Assembly (NCBI GenBank): GCA_963921825.1
Contig: OY997588.1
Span: forward strand, 130,851,203-130,915,202
Direction: 5' to 3'
DNA: 64,000 nucleotides
DNA from: Erodium maritimum
Lineage: Eukaryota; Streptophyta; Magnoliopsida; Geraniales; Geraniaceae
The position numbers and the translations under genes were made by a program. Of this stretch, positions 42,546 to 53,784 are shown one piece after another. Within the stretch, counting starts at the first letter, position 1, and each line of letters begins with the position of its first letter. The notes beneath the pieces are model-generated. The model saw nothing but the letters and a program-made list of their open reading frames with translations, was not told the origin of the DNA and ran no database searches.

Positions 42546-44300
42546 TAGATAACCTCTCTCTCGCAAGTTTAGATCTTCTCATTCCCGATGAAAGCCTACC
42601 CCACCTATGAAGTCTCCTACCTCTACCGCTGACCTGACTTCTGCTAGCCTACCCGATCTAGTTCATCGCAATCATCCATGGTGTAGTCTCTCCCACGTGT
42701 GCCTCAACCCCGCCCCTCGTTATTCGTGAGGCCTCTTATTAAACTGAGGCACTAAAGAAACCCTAAATACTCTTCTTCCGCTCCAATATCTTTCCCCCTC
42801 TCCTCCATGACGTCTTTCCTTCCTCCTTTGACTATGACAACCGTGGCCTTTTTCCCGATACATTTGACCCTCCCTCCAGTATTGCACCGTCTGCAATAGT
42901 ACCCATCACCAACTCCCTTCCCCCTCTGGTTCAGGACCCTCTTAAAAAAGGAAGGCCCCTATGCTTGAACATGGAGGTCGAAGCCATGGAGGACGGAGGT
43001 GACTGCTCTTTGTGAGGGGGTCGGAGCTCCCAATGCTGATTGTGTCCCTCTGATCCCGACGCTTCTCACATCACCATCAAGGATGACCTACAAACGCAGA
43101 ACCTTCAGACCCAAGGTGGTCGACTCCTCCCTCTCCGGCATGTCTAGACTCCCAATTGTTCAACATTCAGGATGATCTCTCGACTTTCTCTTTGGAGGAA
43201 GAGGAGGAGGTTGATGTCATGGTACCGTATACCCCGGTGAGCCAATCCAAACTGACAAGGCAACATTTTGCAATGATGGGTAAGTTGTGGTCGTCTAAGC
43301 TGCCCCGAAAAAAAGTTCTCCTTTGGATCATCACCAAGGAATAGGGTAAGCCTGGTGAGGGACTAGTGGTCAAAGACATCGGACCGGGGACCTTCAGATT
43401 TTACTTTGAGACGGAGAGAGCTCGGGCATGGGTTCGGGATAATGAACCATAATGCTTCGATGGGAGACCACTATTGTTGGGTGACCTAAACCCGATGGAT
43501 AGGGAACCCCCCCCCCCCCCCCCCCCCCCTGGATAGGATCCAACTATGTGTGTATGCACGGGGCCTCCCTTCTTTGGTTTGTACCAAAACCACTAGAGAG
43601 ACGATTGATGCAACACTAGACTCTATGTCCATGTCCCATGTGATCAGTGGGGTACATGTTGGGGAGGAGCAGTAAAGGTTCGCTTTTGGCATCCTATGGA
43701 GCACCCTCTTCGAAAGCACCTCCTACTTTGCTTTCGGGAATTTCCCAACCCGATTCCTGTCACACTTACCTTTATAAAATTACCCTGTTTTTGTTATAAC
43801 TGTGGGATGATAGGCCACATGGTGTCCGAGTGTGACATGGAAGTGGTAGGTACACCTCAGTTTGATCCCTCGATGCTGAAAGTCCCGAAGGACAATCAAA
43901 CCAAGGTTTATGCCACAGATTGAGACGATCACGCATCTTAGACGAAGGTATCCTCGACTACTGCACCTAAGGCGACCTTGTCTCAGGGAAAGAGCGCAAA
44001 AGTATCCTCAACTACTGCACCTAACAAATCAGACCGCGTGACCAACCTAGGTTGGATAAACCCAATAATCGGATGATTCTCGACGGTCCTACTTGGGCTC
44101 ATATATATAACTGACTTGGAGTTGGAACTGAGTATGGTATTGGAGCAGGACATGGGGGAATTAAGAGAGGGTCCACTAGAGAAGCCTTAGACAATCAGGA
44201 CATGACGAGCAAGCTGGCCCGCATGTAGGAATGAAGGGAATTTAGTCTTTTAGGGACTGGCCTTGGGAGAGATCCTTGAACAGAGCTCTGCCTTCTCGTG
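42546..44300 (+). mobile_element. LINE ORF1 remnant (DUF4283 and CCHC), plus strand
   Basis: Head-to-head with the minus-strand LINE. Plus-strand fragments include a DUF4283-like segment at about 43156-43500 (TRQHFAMMGKLWSSK; GLVVKDIGPGTFRFYF), FRFWHPMEHPLRK-like sequence near 43680, and a complete CCHC zinc knuckle CYNCGMIGHMVSEC at about 43796-43840, followed by FDPSMLKVPK. This is the same domain order as the ORF1 at 30466-33580. The frame is interrupted more than once and the polymerase part is absent. The 3' border is uncertain. Confidence 0.7.
43507..43529 (+). repeat. Homopolymer run of 23 C
   Basis: Twenty-three consecutive cytosines inside the LINE ORF1 remnant. Such long C/G runs are rare in plant DNA and error-prone in sequencing; the true length may differ. 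Confidence 0.9.
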
Positions 44301-45342
44301 AAATCAATGATCGCAAGTTCGGTTTAATACAACGAATAGAACATGAATGCTACACCTTGAGCAACAATCATTGATTTCGTCATAGTTTAGTTTTATTTTC
44401 AGTACGCCTTTATGACACATCCAACATCAATTATACCAGATTGTTTGTCTCAGAGTTTTTTGTGAAAAGATTTATTGGGGCTCTTTCCAGTACAATAACT
44501 ATTTTATTTTAGGGTCTGGAATTTCTTTGTGATGCACCGAAATTTAAAATAATGAATTCTACCCCTTTCATCCTAAAAAAATACTCATATTTTAAACATT
44601 TTCTCATCATAAATATACTGTCACTAGAACACGTTAATTGATTGTTAATATATAAAATAATAAATAAAGACATAAATACTTTATTTAGTAACCAAAAAAA
44701 AATACAAAAACGGTTTGAACTGGAACCCCAATGTGAAGGAAAGAAGGGAGAAAAAAGAGGGAGAGTGTGGCGGCAAAATGTGACGATGGAACAAGGTCGC
44801 AGGTGGTTCCTCTGGGGCCGAGCCTGAGCCAAACAACCCCCCATTTCTCTGACTGACTCCGACGACCACTTCAAAGTTCAAATTACGCACCAAATCCAAC
44901 CCTTCCCAATAATATCAGACTGGGTCCCACACTCTCATTAATCTCAACTCCAAATGTCAATTATTTACCCCCCTCTCTACTCTCCTTTTTTTAATTAAAA
45001 TATATAATAAATTAATGTCTATCAATGATCAATGATGATAAAAAAAGGACAACAGCTTTAATGGAGTCTTCACCTCTGTCTGCTCTCGTTATCCTCTCCT
45101 CCTCCTATAAATTCTCTTTCCCTTTCGCATTTCCGTTCCGTTCCTCCAACACAGATCTCATCATCCCGGTCAATTCTGTTCCACAAAGGAACAATTTAGA
45201 TTCTTCTGCTCTCTCTCACTCCCCCCTTCCTCTTCCCTTGGCTCCTTCCTAGGGTTTTGCGTTCCAGATCCGCCTCTCATGCTCACAACCTGAGCTCTGC
45301 TCCTTTGTACAGTGGAATTTGTCCTTCTGTTTCGTCCTAGGG
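44301..45342 (+). promoter_or_regulatory. Upstream region, TATA candidate and 5' UTR of the response regulator
   Basis: 44301-44990 is AT-rich with no gene seen. A TATA-like ctataaatt lies at 45105-45113, preceded and followed by pyrimidine-rich tracts. This places transcription start near 45135-45145 and gives a CT-rich 5' UTR of about 200 bp before the ATG at 45343. The TATA assignment is by motif and position only. Confidence 0.45.
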
Positions 45343-48300
45343 ATGCACAAAGTGTCGCAGTCCAGTTTCCCGGGGATGGCGAGCTCGGGTGCTTACTACG
45401 GTGGCTCCTGCAAGGTTGCCGCGCCCGAGGATTCCACCGGTGATCGGTTTCCGGCCGGCTTGAGAGTTCTTGTGGTGGATGATGATGTTATTTGCTTGAG
45501 GATTGTGGAGCAGATGCTTCGGCGCTGCTCGTATCACGGTTAGTTGCTGTGAATCGGTCTTCTTTGTTGAGAATTTTGTTCCTCGTTCTGTTTGAGAACT
45601 CAATTTTACTGTTTCTCTTATTAGCTTTTGCCTTGAGTAGACGTGAGTGAAGCTGATTTGGAACGAATAGGAGGAAAGCTCTAAATTGGCATCATTTGGA
45701 GCTGTTTTTTTTTTGTTCTAGTGCCTAAAATTTCACTGTGGTGATCTGTTTGCGACATAATTAGCTCTACTGATGCTGCATTTTTTCCTTGTGTGACTTG
45801 GTTGGGCTTTGGTAACAATTATATCTATTTGCTTTGATCTCCCTTATCAAAGATTTATTAGCATGATTAATTTATTGCATAATTCAGAATTTTAAAGAAG
45901 TACGCATTACATTTAGGAGTACATTTGAACTTTATTCTATATCTAGTTATTTACAAATGGGGAATGTCTGTTAGAACTTAGAACTGCACCTGTTGGTGTA
46001 AGGTATCCTTTTTATCAGGGGAATTTATTGGATATTTGGAGTACCATGGCTTTGTTATGTAAATTTGATCCATGCTTTAATTGGTTGCAGTGACAACTTG
46101 CTCTCAAGCTACCGGTGCCTTGGATCTACTGCGGGAGAGGAAAGGCTTTTTTGATGTAGTACTTAGTGATGTTTACATGCCTGATATGGATGGTTTTAAA
46201 CTTCTTGAACATGTTGGGCTAGAAATGGACCTTCCTGTGATCAGTGAGTATGGTTTGCTAAGAATTTATCATAGGGGCTCGTATATTGCTCTCTGTAAAC
46301 TCATCATGTTATATCATATTCTACAGTGATGTCGGCTGATGGAAGTACAAATGCTGTAATGAAAGGTGTTCGACATGGGGCCTGTGACTATTTAATTAAG
46401 CCTATTCGTGAAGAAGAGCTGAAGAATATCTGGCAGCATGTTGTTCGGAAAAGGTGGAATGGGAATAAAGAAACTGAGCAGTCAGCCAGCTTGGAAGATA
46501 ATGATCGGCATAAACGGGGAAGTGATGATGTTGATTATGCTTCTTCTGTCAATGAAGAAACAGAAGGAACGTTCAAATCTCAGAAAAAAAGGAGCAACCC
46601 TAAGGAAGAAGATGATGGTGAATTTGAGAATGATGACCCGGGTACTTCAAAGAAACCACGTGTTGTGTGGTCAGTGGAACTCCATCACCAGTTTGTCAGT
46701 GCAGTAAACCAACTAGGAATTGATAGTACGTCATTTTTTTTCTTGACTTCCAGAAGTAATAAATGTAGTATAGACAATTTTGATTGTAGTATTATGGCAG
46801 AGATTATACGATAAGTGCATATTCCTTTCCTCCAATAGCTGATATAGACCTTTCGGCTTATATTTCAGAGGCTGTACCGAAGAGAATTCTTGAGTTGATG
46901 AATGTTCCTGGTTTAACTAGAGAAAATGTTGCCAGCCATTTGCAGGTCTGGTTCCTCTATTCTAAGTTTCTTTGCTTTCACATTATTATTTTCCTAGTTC
47001 ATTTTTTATGAATATCATCTAGGAGTTGGGGATATGCATTCTTAAAACACACCTATGTGGTTTTAAGGGAAAAAAATAGCTTGGTTAGCTATTATGTTGC
47101 ATCAAGACAGACCTGAAAGACGAGAATGACACGATACATGCACACAATTTTCATAAAACTAGGATGCAAAACGTTAATGATACATTTCTTTTAAATAATA
47201 GATATAATAACATATATGCCATTTAATGCATATACTTTACATAATACTCATTCATCACAAATATTGTATAAACAAACCTCTATGCCATTAGATATTAAAA
47301 CCAAAACCACCGAGGAGATAGAAAAGTAAGGGTTTTTTCTCGAAAGGTCTAAACTTAGTTTGTTCGAAGAGAAATCATTTGTATGATGAAAGTATATTGG
47401 GTTTTAGACACAGGGTTCAGTGTGTTGTTTTGATTTAACACTCCTGTGAAAATGACTGATTATTTTGTGCTAAGCATACAAGTAGAGTTAAAGTCGGCAA
47501 AATTATCATTGTTCATTGAAATTTATGAGATAGGCAAGAACGTATTTTGATAGTTAATACAAGTAAAAATAAACACTGTTCGAACTTTTTCAACCAAACC
47601 AAGAAACATATGGAGTCTCTCATTTACACAGAAATGTCGAGAAGTCAGAATTACCAAACTAGAGTAAACAAGGAGTTGGCTCTATCAAGTTTGTGTGGTT
47701 GAGGTCCTGATAGATACATGCTTTGTTTTTCAATGATTTGACTTGTGTTAGAAATAATTTGCCTTAGGGAGAAGCTCTTGAGACAAGTGTCATCCATAAT
47801 CATCTCAAATCACTTTATCCAGTCAGAAGAGGGAACCACAAGCAAGAAATTATCAATGAGGTGCCAAAGTTGTCTCCCGAAGGGGTTGAACCATCTATAC
47901 ATGGGGGTTTGACTATCAATTCATACTTATGCATCTGAGAAAAAAAAGAAAAATGAAAAGAAATGTTGAACCTGAATCTAATTCTATATACTATTCAAGT
48001 TTTTTCACTCCGCAGTTCCAAACATAATCTGAGTGAATAAGGGATTTGATGTGTGTGGGGTGTTGTTATTGGCTAATGTAGTTTACATTGAAATTAGGGA
48101 ATAAAGTGAGATCGTGTATGTATATGTAAACCTAATCAAACTATGATAGATTTCAGCATAGTTTCTTCTTATTTAGTATAACAAATTCTAAGATTCAAAA
48201 TTTATATGGCATTATCATCATAATCACAACCAGTAAATCATATTGAAGAATTTTTCTTGCACAGCCAATCAGCTTAAGCCGTGCACTCTATGCTTGTATC

Positions 48301-50008
48301 GGGTTTTTTTATGTTTACTTCGCATGGTTCATAATTAATGGTCAATGTAGTCGCAATCTATTTGCAACACATGATCTTGCTAGTAATGACATATTAAATT
48401 GAATATTGAAATATGTCTTTTAAAGTTAAGGTATAGGTAACATACAATATATTACTGCTTTAAAGGAAGGAGGGAGTTCTGGTAGGTCATGTCGAACACG
48501 CCCAAAATAGCATTTGAAGAAAACTTTAGTTGCATTTGGTAGACTAGAGAGAAAATTGTTGGCACAATCAGGTGGTATGAGCCATCTTCTGTCTCCTAAG
48601 CATGTAAGATAAACTATTAAAGCTAAGTAGAAATGTTTATAAAGAATCATTGCATAAGAATATAACGAGGAACAAAGGTTGCATTTTTATTTGATAGTAA
48701 TGATTATATCATATGAAAAGAAATAAAAAAATCATTTGCTTAGAAATCCATGCAATGAGTGGAACACTATGAAAGTGCTGTTATTTTTATTGTATTTTTA
48801 CTCTGTAACTAATAAAGTGATTGGGTTAATTACTCGTTACTTGTATGTCCTGCATTTTTTAACAAATGATTGGTATCATTATGCAGAAATTTAGGTTATA
48901 TCTCAAGAGATTAAGCATGGCACAACAAGGTGGAATCTCGAACTCATTCTGTGGCCCTGCAGAATTAAGTAAACTCGGTCCATTGGGAAGATTTGACATC
49001 CAAGCTTTGGCTGCCTCTGGTCAAATTCCTTCACAAACCTTAGCAGCTCTGCATGCCGAGCTTCTAGGACGGCCAACTGGGAACCTCGTATTGCCAGCAA
49101 TAGACCAACCAGCTCTACTACAAGCATCTCTCCAGGGGTCCAAGGGTACATCAGTTGAAGATGTAGTACCATTTGGTCAACTTCTAATGAGATCCCAATC
49201 AAACACCTCCAAGCATTTTCCACAATCTGTTCAGGATGTTCCTTCTGGTTTTGGAGCATGGCCATCAAACGCCCTTCGTACACTGGGGCCCAATTCTAAT
49301 CTTGAGGGGTTGAGTACTCAGAATAGCAACATATTGAAGGATATACTGCTGCAAGAACGACAACATCAACATAAGCAGCAGCAACAGTCTTTGTTACCTG
49401 AATCGAGCCGTTCAATTAATGTGCAGCCGTCTTGCTTGGTGGTTCCCACCCAATCATCAGCAAGTTTCCAGGGAGTTAATAGATCCACTTCTGTCAATCA
49501 GAACTGCAACTTTAACAGAAGCTCTGTTGTTGATTACAGGCTTCTTATGCCCCAGCCAAATAACTCATCATTTAGTATCGGGCAAACCTCAGATGCGGAT
49601 ACGAAACCTCTAGTTCTGTTGAAGGGGTATCAAGTCCCAAGTTCTGTTTCTCCATCCGTTTCATCTTGTTCGGCAAACGTTGACAATAGCAGACAATTGC
49701 TCGAATGTCCTCCAAATACCTGTGATGTTCAAGGTTCCTATGGTGTCAAAATAGGTGAAAATCTTGACCATGGACTGCTCAGGAATCTTGGATTTGTTGG
49801 CAAAGGAACTTGCATTCCGAGCCGGTTTGCAGTTGATGAACTTGAATCACCATTGAGCAACCAAAATCCTGGAAAGGTATATATGGAGGATGATGGAATT
49901 AGAGTAAAACAGGAGCCAAATCTAGATTTCATGGAGAATGCTAAAGTTGGTATTCCGATCTTGCAACACTATTCTCCGAATGATCTCATGAGTGTTTTGA
50001 CAGAATAG
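45343..50008 (+). CDS. Type-B two-component response regulator (ARR1/ARR2-like, cytokinin signalling)
   Basis: Nuclear transcription factor at the end of the cytokinin His-Asp phosphorelay (family knowledge). Five exons: 45343-45538, 46091-46243, 46327-46725, 46869-46945 and 48887-50008; frames join to 648 aa. The receiver domain (about 38-155) has acidic pocket D46/D47, phospho-acceptor D92 in [17 protein letters not shown]119 and K141 (LIKP). Basic stretches KKRS and KKPR precede the GARP/Myb-like DNA-binding domain (about 225-284: [20 protein letters not shown]...[14 protein letters not shown]). A long Gln/Ser-rich activation region with an HQHKQQQQ tract follows, ending in [15 protein letters not shown]. 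The first ATG (MHKVSQ) was chosen; [10 protein letters not shown] at 45376 is an alternative start. Intron 4 (46946-48886) is long and shows nothing recognisable. Assignment within type-B is by general likeness only. Confidence 0.95.
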
Positions 50009-50573
50009 GTAAATCATATTGGTAAGCCATATTTTCTTTTCGTGTATCCATCTTCTCCTGATCATTTCTTATGCTGATTTTTTATTGCTCTATATATATG
50101 CATGTGCATGATATAATTTTGTAGCATACCTCTTGAGTCACTTGAATCTAGAATGATATATCTATCCTTTCAGAATAGAATAGGACTTAGAATGACATTT
50201 GTCTCCTTTCATTTCTTAGACTAGGATTTCTGCACATGTGTAATTATGGTTTGAGGTTTAGCCACAGATTTTAATCAAATTATGTTTCCAGGATATTTTT
50301 AACTATATATACTATAGTATTTAAATGGTGATATAATAGGTAAGATATGTCGTGCGGTTATGGTTTATTATCATTCTTATGTATCAATTGATCATAAATA
50401 ATATTTACTTTCTGAGTAATGAAAAGGAAACTTTGGGGTGCCTTATTTTATGTTACCTGGTTGGCAATTTTATTTTTTCCACTGATATTTGATAACTGAC
50501 ATTCTAATGTGTGGATTGGACTGCTGTCTTGGTCTGCAATAAAAAAAAAAAGTTTGCCCGGACAATAAACCGA
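50009..50573 (+). other. 3' UTR / downstream region of the response regulator
   Basis: Right after the TAG stop the sequence reads AG|GTAAAT, a good splice donor, so part of this may be a 3' UTR intron with an acceptor ctgcag near 51879. Otherwise AT-rich with no gene seen. Confidence 0.4.
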
Positions 50574-50582
50574 TAGAAACTA

Positions 50583-51664
50583 GGGATAAATATATTTCCT
50601 AGCCTTATACTATATCTTATTTTCACATCCTAACTGTGCTTGACCTCCCATTTCATTTCCTAACTGTGACTTTTCTAATTTTTTACAAACTGTCATTTTC
50701 TGCGAAACAGAACAGGTCCGTTAATTTGAGATGGAAAATGTCGAAAATGGCCTTACTAACAATCAAATTTTCAACACTATAGGCTTCACCTTCCATTTCA
50801 CTTCCTAAGTGCGATTTTTCAATTTTTTACAAAAATCTTTCATTTTTTAAAAATTCTTTCAAAAATCATTAATTTTTTTCTTCTGAATTTTTAATTTATC
50901 GATTCATTTTATTAAAAAAAAATCAATTTACATCAAGTCTTTATTAGTTTTTATCCTATCACTTTTAAATTATCAACATTTAAGTTTAGTGCTGAAATTG
51001 TAAAAAATATCAATTTTATCCAATCACTTTTTTGTATAAAATGTGAATTGATCTTGAATAATCCCTCTTACAGATCTGCTCGTCTCCAGCAGATTTGCTC
51101 GAGGGTCGGTCTCGAGCTCTGGTCTAAGTCGCCCCAACTTCCACCGGAGAGATCTGTAATTCACCGCCCGCTGTCGTCGATTCTCTCTGGTCCTAAATAG
51201 AGGAAAGAGCAACTCTGGCGTGGAAGAGGAAATAGCAACTATGGCATGGAGCTCCGACGTCTTCTCCTCCCTCTGTGGAGATGCTTGTCGCGCGCGCTGG
51301 AACCGGAGAACTTCGACCACTCTGGTCTTCTTCCTCCCCCATCGAGCTCGTCGTTGACATGTTGTAAAGAAAATGATAGTTTTTAAAAAAAATTGAAAAA
51401 TCACAGTTAGGAAGTAAAATGGAAGGTGAAGCACAATTAGGATGTGACACCAAATATTTGAGGTTAAAATGGGCATTTACAAGCTTCAAACTAGTCCCGT
51501 GCACGTCACGTGGTCTTGAGCCTAACGGACACCATATGTTCAACAGAAAATGATAGTTTTGTAAGAAATTGAAAAATCACAGTTAGGAAATGAAATGGAA
51601 GGTAAAACATAGTTAGGATGTGAAAATGAAGTATAGTACATGGTTAGGAAGTATTATTTATGCC
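50583..51664. mobile_element. Foldback (Mutator-like) element downstream of the response regulator
   Basis: The left arm begins gggataaatatatttcctag and carries repeats of TTTCCTAACTGTGA type. The right arm (about 51530-51664) is its reverse complement, and a further right-arm copy lies at about 51365-51450. Target duplication is tagaaacta (50574-50582) versus taaaaacta (51665-51673), 8 of 9. The inner module GGTCCGTTAA, GATGGAAAA, AAAATGGCCTTAC, CAAATTTTCAA is present at 50714-50775. A GC-richer non-repeat core (about 51060-51360) could be captured host sequence. Length 1082 bp, no transposase. Confidence 0.8.
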
Positions 51665-51673
51665 TAAAAACTA

Positions 51674-52500
51674 AAGACATAAATTTTATCCCATAAAATT
51701 GCATTTTTTAAAATACCTTATAAATGATAACAACTACATGTTTACGTAGTATTCACATGCTCATACATGATCATTATTTTTCTTTTGAATGATTATTGGA
51801 TGGCATTTTCTTTTTCCATGCTAAGGATATATAGTTTAGATCTATTTGAGATGTCTAATATTGGTTCATGTTCTGCAGGCTCTTGCATCATGTGGTGAGT
51901 ACTAGTAGTCTATGTCAGACAGAAGCAGATTATCATGTCACCACAGGTTATTGTATCATCAAATGTCCATATAAGTGGTTTCAGTTGAAACCACTGTATT
52001 ATATACTTAACATAGACCAGGTACGTAGTGATCAGTTTAGGAATAAGTTGTGTCAGAAACAACCAATATAAAATGTTGTTTAGCATGATGGTATCATCAG
52101 TATATGATATTAGGCCAATCGGATGTTGACATTTATTTAATATTCATTGAATGTGGAAGCTGTAAATTGAAGCATGCACGTAGCGCCTCCTGTTCTTACA
52201 TTGTTGTTGCCCTGCCTATTGTTTGATACCTGCGCCTCTTCAGAGTGCCATCTGAAGTGATATCAAGGTAAGTACTTGCAGCGCAGAGGCCATTAGGCCA
52301 CTCTTTGAAGTAGGTCGTGAATTTGTTCACTGGGAGATGAATTTTTTCACAACACTTCACTGAAAAAATCCACAATCCTTTTCTCCACATTGGGGCAAGT
52401 TTTGAGGCCAATGCTTGTCAGGATTACCATGTAATCAGAGAGAAACGGTGTCGTGTGAAGAAGCTGAGTAAGCCTCGAGTGTTTTAGAAGGCCACGTGGC
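51674..52500. other. Intergenic, no gene recognised
   Basis: AT-rich. It contains ctgcag|gctcttgcatcatg|gtgagt-like splice signals at 51874-51900 that might mark a small 3' UTR exon of the response regulator. Nothing else recognised. Confidence 0.35.
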
Positions 52501-52730
52501 GTCTGTTATAGATGTTACAGCCTACATGGCAATGTGAGGGGTACAAAAGACCAGTAACGCCATTGATGAGGCATTCTGAATCTTGTGTGAGTTATTTCTA
52601 GAGAGAGAGGGACTCTGGTTCTAGATAGAGAACCAGAGAATTAGGTGTAGATTAGTTTGTAATCGTCCAATTTTCAGTAAACTAGTTCATCTTAGTCAAT
52701 TCAAGGCAGGATCAATTGTGACAACGCCCC
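52501..52730 (+). mobile_element. Diverged copia-like LTR remnant (fossil)
   Basis: Starts near tgttatagatgttacagcc. It shares with the segment at 53447-53732, in the opposite orientation, the stretch GGACTCTGGTTCTA-A-AGAGAACCAGAGAAT and similar order. It is a broken remnant; borders are approximate. Confidence 0.4.
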
Positions 52731-53057
52731 AAGTCCTCTGTTTGTATCCAGAGTTTGAGATACATATAATTAAGGTAACTTGGCTAACCCAGATGTGAGA
52801 CGAGTACTGTCTTTTAAAGGCTCCGATGTTGGAATACTGGTTGTTGATAAAAAAAAACAAGTTTCTTTTTAATCCTCATATCAAGATTATTTGGTCTTCA
52901 CTTTACTTATATAGAAGCAAGGGTGTACCAAATATTTTTGATTCTTAAAAAACATTTTAAGGTTGATTTATCAAAAAAATATTTGGTCTCAGTCTATACT
53001 TATGTAAAAGTAAGGGAGCACCCAACATTTTGATCCTTACTTTGAGAGAGGTCCAAG

Positions 53058-53204
53058 AACAAAAGAGAGAGGCTTAAATAATAAGATCAAGAAAAACTTA
53101 ATAAAGATTAAGAATAAATAAGGATTGAGGTAACAAAAGAGAGGCTTAAATAATAAGATCAAGAGAAACTTAATAAAGATTAAGAATAAATAAGGATTGA
53201 GGTA
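53058..53204 (+). repeat. Tandem duplication, 74-bp unit x2
   Basis: A unit beginning aacaaaagagag, at 53058 and again at 53132, nearly identical across about 73 bp and ending ggattgaggta. It looks like a recent local duplication in otherwise anonymous DNA. Confidence 0.85.
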
Positions 53205-53446
53205 CCGGGGCTTGAACCGAGAAAAAATGGGTGAGATGGATGGGTACTTGAGCTTCCACTTCCAGTCATAAATGATTAAATGGATAGAACGTACAAGTTG
53301 AATCTTCAACGCAACCCTTTCATCTTTCAAACATAAGGTAGTTCCAAACTGGCACACTACAGCAACAGAAGTATGATAGAGAATCCAACCAATGAAATTG
53401 GAGAGCTCAAGCAAAAGAAAATTCACTTCAGTTTTCCTTTGTTTAG

Positions 53447-53732
53447 TGATAGGACCTTGAATCGATCCTCACTTGAACCAAACCTTTATTGATAAACACA
53501 GATACAATTCAACTCTCTGCCTCGCTAAGAACAACGTCTACACCATCCTTTTCTGATTCTCTGGTTCTCTCTTTAGAACCAGAGTCCCCCCTCTCTCAAT
53601 AGAGAATTACCACAAGATACAAAAAATGCCAAATGAAAAAGACGTTTACCTATTTATTGATCGATCCTAGTCACTGGCCATCTCAACGTCGAGGAACACG
53701 TGGCATTACAGCTGTAACCAACTTTCCTAACA
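53447..53732 (-). mobile_element. Copia-like LTR (fossil)
   Basis: On the minus strand it reads TGTTAGGAAAGTTGG to AAGGTCCTATCA, 286 bp. The TG...CA ends and the short length with a CTCTGGTTCT repeat are like Ty1/copia LTRs. Flanking 5-mers do not match, so it is one LTR of a larger, lost or rearranged element rather than a clean solo LTR. Confidence 0.45.
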
Positions 53733-53784
53733 ACCTCTAACCTCCATACGATGCCGTGGTATTACAGCGGAAAGGGAAGGGATC

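Noticed and set aside
44509-44874. 121-codon minus-strand frame upstream of the response regulator
   Set aside because: No recognisable domain; it overlaps AT-rich promoter DNA and looks accidental.
45319-45342. Upstream start MSFCFVLG for the response regulator
   Set aside because: The codon at 45319 is TTG, not ATG; plant translation starts at ATG, so 45343 is used.
51024-51476. 150-codon minus-strand frame in the foldback element
   Set aside because: It crosses the element's arm and core and is not protein-like. It is explained by the inverted-repeat element.
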